A DNA stretch of 64,000 nucleotides from assembly GCA_963828405.1 (NCBI GenBank), contig CAWHEG010000031.1:2852001-2916000 (forward strand), written 5' to 3'. The notes under the pieces are model-generated. The model was not told the DNA's origin. It was given only the letters and a program-made list of their open reading frames with translations, and made no database searches. Made by a program: the position numbers and the translations under genes. This stretch comes from JANMJD01 sp963828405. GTDB taxonomy: Bacteria > Actinomycetota > Acidimicrobiia > Acidimicrobiales > Ilumatobacteraceae. The stretch's first letter is position 1, and each line of letters starts with the position of its first letter. This document shows, piece after piece, positions 58,309-64,000 of this stretch.

Positions 58309-58890
58309 GTGGACCATCCAGAACCTGTTGACGCGCCCCCGCCGGACGGGGGCGTTCTCCGTTCTCCGACGAGATTGCTGTCGGCCGACGACATCCGCCG
58401 GGGTATCACCCGGATGGCGCACGAGATCATCGAACGCAACCATGGGCTCGACGGCGTGGTGATCGTCGGCCTGCAGAAGGGTGGCGTGTGGATCGCCGAG
58501 CGTCTCGCCGAGGTGATCTCCGGGATCGAACCGGCGGGTTCCGTGCCGGTCGGGAAGCTCGACGTGTCGCTGTACCGCGACGACATCGGTCTGCGTCCGG
58601 TGACTCCCGGGACGGCGTCCCACATTCCCATCGCCCTCGACGGAGCGACGGTGGTGCTCGTCGACGACGTGCTGTTCACCGGCCGCACGGTGCGTGCCGC
58701 CCTCGAGGCCCTCAACGACTACGGCCGGCCCCGGGCGGTGCAGCTCGCCGTCTTCGTCGACCGTGGCCACCGCGAGCTGCCGATCCGCCCCGACTACGTC
58801 GGCAAGAACCTGCCGACCCGACGCGACGAGGACGTTGCCGTCGGCCCCGACGGCGTGACGATCACCCATCCGGCCGGGGCCGACGGATGA
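58309..58890 (+). CDS. pyrR: Bifunctional pyr operon regulator/uracil phosphoribosyltransferase PyrR
   Basis: RNA-binding repressor of the pyrimidine operon with a phosphoribosyltransferase fold. LSADDIRRGITRMAHEIIERN is the family N-terminal helix and VVLVDDVLFTGRTVRAALEAL the PRPP-binding loop; GLQKGGVWIAERLAE is also conserved. The protein has 193 residues from the GTG. That GTG is 12 bp from GGGAG, whereas ATG 58302 sits 5 bp from it but in another frame that stops after nine codons. Removing one G at 58311-58312 would join ATG 58302 to PyrR. The stop overlaps pyrB (ATGA). Confidence 0.9.
   Translation: MDHPEPVDAPPPDGGVLRSPTRLLSADDIRRGITRMAHEIIERNHGLDGVVIVGLQKGGVWIAERLAEVISGIEPAGSVPVGKLDVSLYRDDIGLRPVTPGTASHIPIALDGATVVLVDDVLFTGRTVRAALEALNDYGRPRAVQLAVFVDRGHRELPIRPDYVGKNLPTRRDEDVAVGPDGVTITHPAGADG
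58334..58354 (+). terminator. GC-rich hairpin at the start of pyrR (possible attenuator)
   Basis: An 8-bp perfect stem CGCCCCCG/CGGGGGCG with a 5-base loop, followed by TTCTCCGTTCTCC. It begins three bases after the stop of the short frame from ATG 58302. It could be an attenuation terminator, but it lies within the coding frame of pyrR and has no proper T-run. Confidence 0.35.
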
Positions 58891-59831
58891 AGCACTTCCG
58901 TTCGATCGAGGACCTCGACGCGGCCGCCCTGATCAGGCTGATGGATCTGTCCGAGCACATGGCCGAGATCAACGCCCGGCCGATCCCGAAGGTGCCGGCG
59001 CTGCGCGGCAAGACCGTCGTCAGCCTGTTCTTCGAGGATTCGACCCGCACCCGGCTCAGCTTCGAGACGGCGGCCAAGCGCCTCTCGGCCGAGACGATGA
59101 CGTTCAACGCCTCGAGCTCCAGCGTCAACAAGGGCGAGAGCCTGCGCGACACCGTCGAGACGCTGGCGGCGATGGGGGTGGACGCCTTCGTCGTGCGCCA
59201 CAAGTCGTCGGGCGTTCCCTGGCAGGTGAGCAAGTGGACCGAGGCGAGCGTCGTCAACGCCGGTGACGGCTGGCACCAGCACCCCACCCAGGCCCTGCTC
59301 GATTGCTTCACGATCCGCCGATCGCTCGGCCGTACCGGAGGCCTCGACGGGCTGCGGATCGCCATCGTCGGCGACGTCAAGCACTCGCGGGTGGCCCGCA
59401 GCAACGTCCAGGCCTTCGCCCTTCTCGGCGCCCACGTCACGCTCGTCGCCCCGCCGACGTTGCTCCCGCCGGAGATCGGCGACTGGCCCGTCGAGGTGTC
59501 GCACAGTCTCGACGCCGTGCTCGGTGGTCTCGACGTGCTCTACCTGCTGCGCATGCAGCGCGAACGGATGAGCGAGTCGCTGGTGCCGACGCTGCGCGAG
59601 TACACCGACCTCTACGGGCTCACCAAGGCCCGGGCGGCGCGGTTGCCCGGCCATGCGCTGGTGATGCACCCGGGGCCGATGAACCGCGGAGTCGAGATGG
59701 CCGTCGACCCAGCGGAGCTCCCCGGGTCGGTGATCCTCCAGCAGGTCACCAACGGCGTCTCGGTGCGCATGGCGGTGCTCTTCCAGCTGCTCGGCAGCGG
59801 CGACGAACTGAACACGACGGAGGTGCCCTGA
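58887..59831 (+). CDS. pyrB: Aspartate carbamoyltransferase catalytic subunit
   Basis: Condenses carbamoyl phosphate with aspartate. The carbamoyl-phosphate loop FFEDSTRTRLSFETAAKRL, SSVNKGESLRDT, and HPTQALLDCFTI are diagnostic; the second-half segment MHPGPMNRGVEM binds aspartate. At 314 residues it is normal. No regulatory chain PyrI is present. It overlaps pyrR and pyrC (ATGA and TGATG). Confidence 0.96.
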   Translation: MKHFRSIEDLDAAALIRLMDLSEHMAEINARPIPKVPALRGKTVVSLFFEDSTRTRLSFETAAKRLSAETMTFNASSSSVNKGESLRDTVETLAAMGVDAFVVRHKSSGVPWQVSKWTEASVVNAGDGWHQHPTQALLDCFTIRRSLGRTGGLDGLRIAIVGDVKHSRVARSNVQAFALLGAHVTLVAPPTLLPPEIGDWPVEVSHSLDAVLGGLDVLYLLRMQRERMSESLVPTLREYTDLYGLTKARAARLPGHALVMHPGPMNRGVEMAVDPAELPGSVILQQVTNGVSVRMAVLFQLLGSGDELNTTEVP

Positions 59832-61108
59832 TGAGCAGGATGGTGATCAAGGGTGGTCGTCTGATCGATTCCACCGGGGAGCGGCGTGTCGATGTCGCCA
59901 TCGAGGGGGCGACGATCGTCGAGGTCGGCGCCGGCCTGCGCGGTGAGGAGATGCTCGACGCGTCCGGTTGCGTCGTGGCGCCGGGGTTCGTCGACCTCCA
60001 TGTCCATCTGCGCGAGCCCGGGCGCGAGGAGGCCGAGACGGTCGAGACCGCCAGCCGCGCCGCGGCGCTCGGCGGGTTCACGGCCGTCGTGGCGATGCCC
60101 AACACCGACCCGCCCCACGATTCGCTGGCCGTCGTCGAGCTGGTGCGCCGCCTCGGCGCCCGGGCGGGGCTGTGCGAGGTGCTGCCGTCGGGCTGCATCA
60201 CGATGGGTCGCGCCGGCGAGCAGCTGGCGCCCCTGGCGGAGCTGGCCGCCGCCGGGGTGCGCATCTTCACCGACGACGGCAACGGGGTGCAGGATCCGCT
60301 GCTCATGCGCCGGGCGATGGAGTACGCCACCGGCCTGGGTGTCACCCTCGCTCAGCACTGCGAGGTGGCCGCGCTGACCCGGGGGGCGGTGATGCACGAG
60401 GGCTCGTGCTGCAGCCGGCTCGGCCTGCCGGGCTGGCCGGCGATCGCCGAGGAGCTGATGGTGTTCCGCGACATCGAGTTGTCACGACTGACCGGCGCCC
60501 GCCTCCACGTGCTGCACGTCTCGACCGCCCGCAGCGTCGAACTGGTCCGGGCGGCCAAGGCCGACGGGCTGGCCGTCACGGCCGAGGCCTGTCCCCACCA
60601 CTTCACCCTGACCGACGAGATGCTCGCCGGCTACGACGCCGTCTACAAGGTGAATCCGCCGTTGCGCACGGCGTCGGACGTGACGGCGATCAAGACGGGC
60701 CTGGCAGACGGCACGATCGATGCCATCGCCACCGACCATGCCCCGCACACGGCGCAGGACAAGGAGCAGCCGCTCGACCAGGCCCCACCCGGGATGCTCG
60801 GCCTCGAGACGGCACTCCCACTCGCCCTCGGCGAGCTCGGCCTCGACCTTCCCCGGGTGATCGCCCTGCTCTCGTCTCGGCCGGCGGCCATCGCCGGTGT
60901 CGGCGATCGCCACGGCGGTCCGATCGAGGTGGGGAGACCGGCCAACATCACCGTGTTCGACCCCGACCTGAGCTGGACGGTGCTGCCCGCCCGATTGGCA
61001 TCCAAGAGCCGGAACACCCCGTACGCGGGACGGACGGTGCGCGGCAGGGTCCGTCATACGGTGCTCGCCGGACGCCCGGTCGTCGGCGATGGATCGGCCC
61101 TCCGCTGA
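59831..61108 (+). CDS. pyrC: Dihydroorotase
   Basis: Zinc amidohydrolase closing carbamoyl-aspartate to dihydroorotate. Metal ligands are in FVDLHVHLREPGREE, HCEV, LHVLHVST and IATDHAPHTAQDKE. Length (425 residues) and the motifs place it in the class I actinobacterial dihydroorotases, which pair with PyrB. The stop overlaps a 16-codon frame and carA follows 46 bp later. Confidence 0.95.
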   Translation: MSRMVIKGGRLIDSTGERRVDVAIEGATIVEVGAGLRGEEMLDASGCVVAPGFVDLHVHLREPGREEAETVETASRAAALGGFTAVVAMPNTDPPHDSLAVVELVRRLGARAGLCEVLPSGCITMGRAGEQLAPLAELAAAGVRIFTDDGNGVQDPLLMRRAMEYATGLGVTLAQHCEVAALTRGAVMHEGSCCSRLGLPGWPAIAEELMVFRDIELSRLTGARLHVLHVSTARSVELVRAAKADGLAVTAEACPHHFTLTDEMLAGYDAVYKVNPPLRTASDVTAIKTGLADGTIDAIATDHAPHTAQDKEQPLDQAPPGMLGLETALPLALGELGLDLPRVIALLSSRPAAIAGVGDRHGGPIEVGRPANITVFDPDLSWTVLPARLASKSRNTPYAGRTVRGRVRHTVLAGRPVVGDGSALR

Positions 61109-61158
61109 TGAATGACCATGCAATGGAGTGGATGAACATGCAAGGATGGCGGAGATGA
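61108..61158 (+). CDS. Putative 16-residue peptide bridging pyrC and carA
   Basis: The frame MNDHAMEWMNMQGWRR starts at an ATG overlapping the pyrC stop (TGATG) and ends at a TGA overlapping the carA ATG (ATGA). Such exact bridging on both sides suggests it carries ribosomes from pyrC to carA. The peptide is rich in methionine and tryptophan. Chance cannot be excluded. Confidence 0.4.
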   Translation: MNDHAMEWMNMQGWRR

Positions 61159-62366
61159 TCGTACGCGAGGCAGCCCTGGTGCTCGCCGACGGGTCGGTGT
61201 TCGAGGGCGAGGCCGTCGGCGCCGAACCCGATGCCGGCGTGGCGTCGGGCGAGGTGGTCTTCCACACCGTGCTCTCCGGCTACCAGGAGGTGATCACCGA
61301 TCCGAGCTACGCCGGTCAGATCATCACGTTCACCGCACCGCACATCGGCAACTACGGGGTCAACGCCGCCGACTTCGAGTCGCGCCGGCCGTTCTGCCGG
61401 GGCGTCGTGGTGCGGGAGATGGCCCGGCGGTACAGCAACTGGCGGGCCGAGGCCAGCCTCGACGCCCTGCTCACGCGCTACGGGATCCCCGGGATCGCCG
61501 GCATCGACACCAGGCGGTTGACCCGCCTGATCCGCGACACCGGCGCCATGCCCGGGGCGTTCGGCACCGCCGACGAGGCGGTGCTGCGCGCCGCAGCGGC
61601 GGCCGAGCCCGGCACCGACGGCATCGATCTGGTCGCCCAGGTCACGACGCCGACCGCCTACACCGTCGCGCCCGACCACGCCGGCCGCACGATCGTGGCC
61701 TACGACTTCGGGATCAAGAACGCCATCCTGCGCGGGCTCGCCGGGCTCGGCCGGGTCCATGTGGTGCCGGCGACGACGTCGGCCGCCGAGGTGCTGGCGA
61801 TGCGGCCCGACGGCGTGTTCCTGTCCAACGGGCCGGGCGACCCGGCCGCGGTGCCCTACGCCTCGGCGGCGATCGCCGAGCTCCTCGGCCGGGTGCCGAT
61901 CTTCGGGATCTGCCTCGGCCAGCAGCTGCTCGCCCGGGCCATCGGCGCCGAGACGTTCAAGCTGCCGTTCGGCCATCACGGCGGCAACCACCCCGTGCGC
62001 CACGAGCCGACGGGGCGGATCGAGATCACCAGTCAGAACCACAACTTCTGCGTGACCCCCGAGTCGCTCGACGGTAGGGCCACGATCACCCACCTCAACC
62101 TCAACGACCACACCGTCGAAGGGTTGCGGGTCGACGGCCAGGCGGCCTACAGCGTGCAGTACCACCCCGAGGCCGGACCGGGGCCCCACGACGCCCGCTA
62201 CCTGTTCGCCATGTTCGCCGCGATGATGGACGACCCGGCGGCATGGGTCGCCGGATCGTCGGTCGCCGGATCGTCGGTCGCCAGGTCGTCGGTCGCCGTG
62301 ACGGCGGGCCGGATGGACGGCCTCCTCACGCCCGGAGTGCCGACGCCGGAGCTCGGGGTGGCCTGA
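61155..62366 (+). CDS. carA: Carbamoyl-phosphate synthase small subunit
   Basis: Glutamine amidotransferase subunit delivering ammonia to CarB. The N-domain has FEGEAVG, LSGYQEVITDPSYAGQI and PHIGNYGVN. The class I glutaminase domain carries the nucleophile Cys in FGICLGQQLLARAIG, QNHNFCV, and the His-Glu pair in VQYHPEAGPGPHDARYLF. ATG 61155 follows GGCGGAG and overlaps the stop of the 16-codon frame; GTG 61128 would add nine residues. The C-terminus is extended by about 35 residues including three VAGSS-type repeats, which is unusual. Confidence 0.94.
   Translation: MIVREAALVLADGSVFEGEAVGAEPDAGVASGEVVFHTVLSGYQEVITDPSYAGQIITFTAPHIGNYGVNAADFESRRPFCRGVVVREMARRYSNWRAEASLDALLTRYGIPGIAGIDTRRLTRLIRDTGAMPGAFGTADEAVLRAAAAAEPGTDGIDLVAQVTTPTAYTVAPDHAGRTIVAYDFGIKNAILRGLAGLGRVHVVPATTSAAEVLAMRPDGVFLSNGPGDPAAVPYASAAIAELLGRVPIFGICLGQQLLARAIGAETFKLPFGHHGGNHPVRHEPTGRIEITSQNHNFCVTPESLDGRATITHLNLNDHTVEGLRVDGQAAYSVQYHPEAGPGPHDARYLFAMFAAMMDDPAAWVAGSSVAGSSVARSSVAVTAGRMDGLLTPGVPTPELGVA
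62247..62299 (+). repeat. 15-bp in-frame tandem repeat in the carA C-terminus
   Basis: Three units of GTCGCCGGATCGTCG (third with one change) and a partial fourth encode VAGSS-VAGSS-VARSS-VAV. The expansion lies beyond the conserved glutaminase fold, where length change is harmless. Confidence 0.85.
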
Positions 62367-62369
62367 GGC

Positions 62370-64000
<1,631 letters not shown>

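Noticed and set aside
58302..58331. Nine-codon leader peptide MSCGPSRTC as a certain gene
   Set aside because: A one-base error would turn it into the start of pyrR, and no pyrimidine-sensing logic is visible in the codons; left as a hypothesis.

Overview
The window is high-GC, gene-dense bacterial chromosome from an actinobacterium. The gene order alaS-ruvX-mltG-aroE-aroC-aroK-aroB-aroQ-efp-nusB-pyrR-pyrB-pyrC-carA-carB is a classic actinobacterial block. A Mpa/ARC proteasomal ATPase, a DUF3151 protein, a GuaB1-type IMPDH-like enzyme and many GTG starts agree with this. Surface repeats built on an LDTR...DVAGYF-type domain, an ADP-forming acyl-CoA synthetase and an OmpA-like domain in a Gram-positive point to the Acidimicrobiia (Ilumatobacter-like); that placement is inference. 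I see no rRNA, tRNA, CRISPR array, insertion sequence or prophage. It reads as ordinary core chromosome.

Layout. 1-3560: branched-chain amino acid ABC importer livHMGF (livH cut by the window edge). 3670-8567: xylulokinase-like FGGY kinase, J-domain protein, then (minus) hydrolase and threonylcarbamoyl-AMP synthase, and a HTH-transmembrane protein. 8683-11465: guaB1, cmk, plsC. 11582-14922: apeB and a histidine phosphatase (minus), divergent from pyk. 14963-20850: small membrane protein, DUF3151, mobA-rhodanese, RNase D, orphan ParA, 62-aa acidic protein, typA. 20959-25638: OmpA-like protein and glycolate oxidase glcDEF. 25712-31811 (all minus): LOG protein, tal, tkt, FIST protein, small hypothetical. 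31885-33347: desaturase and divergent TetR regulator. 33418-39054: ADP-forming acyl-CoA synthetase, DacB, Lon-N protein, phosphatase and three small membrane proteins. 39105-41022: a tRNA T-loop module (sulfur carrier, TtuA-like thiolase, TrmI). 41032-43804: two divergent sortase-fold surface proteins. 43882-48753: ferredoxin, ARC ATPase, Nudix, RarA, two small proteins. 48761-64000: alaS, ruvX, mltG, shikimate genes, efp, nusB, and the pyrimidine operon ending inside carB.

Three themes go beyond routine annotation. (1) At least five genes (livM, FIST, repeat-sortase protein, alaS, mltG) carry a single extra base in a short homopolymer that breaks an otherwise intact reading frame, and three more starts (ompA-like, dacB, pyrR) could be explained the same way. 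Since alaS is essential, insertion errors in the assembly are the likeliest cause. (2) Most transcription-unit starts have a TAnnnT -10 hexamer only 6-9 bp before the ATG/GTG and no Shine-Dalgarno, which implies widespread leaderless transcription and fixes many start codons. (3) Control elements are visible: a PyrR-binding hairpin at the pyrR start, a TetR-type palindrome over the desaturase -10, a 21-bp divergent promoter between a phosphatase gene and pyk, and a four-hairpin noncoding segment at 26870-27020, the only gene-free stretch longer than 300 bp.
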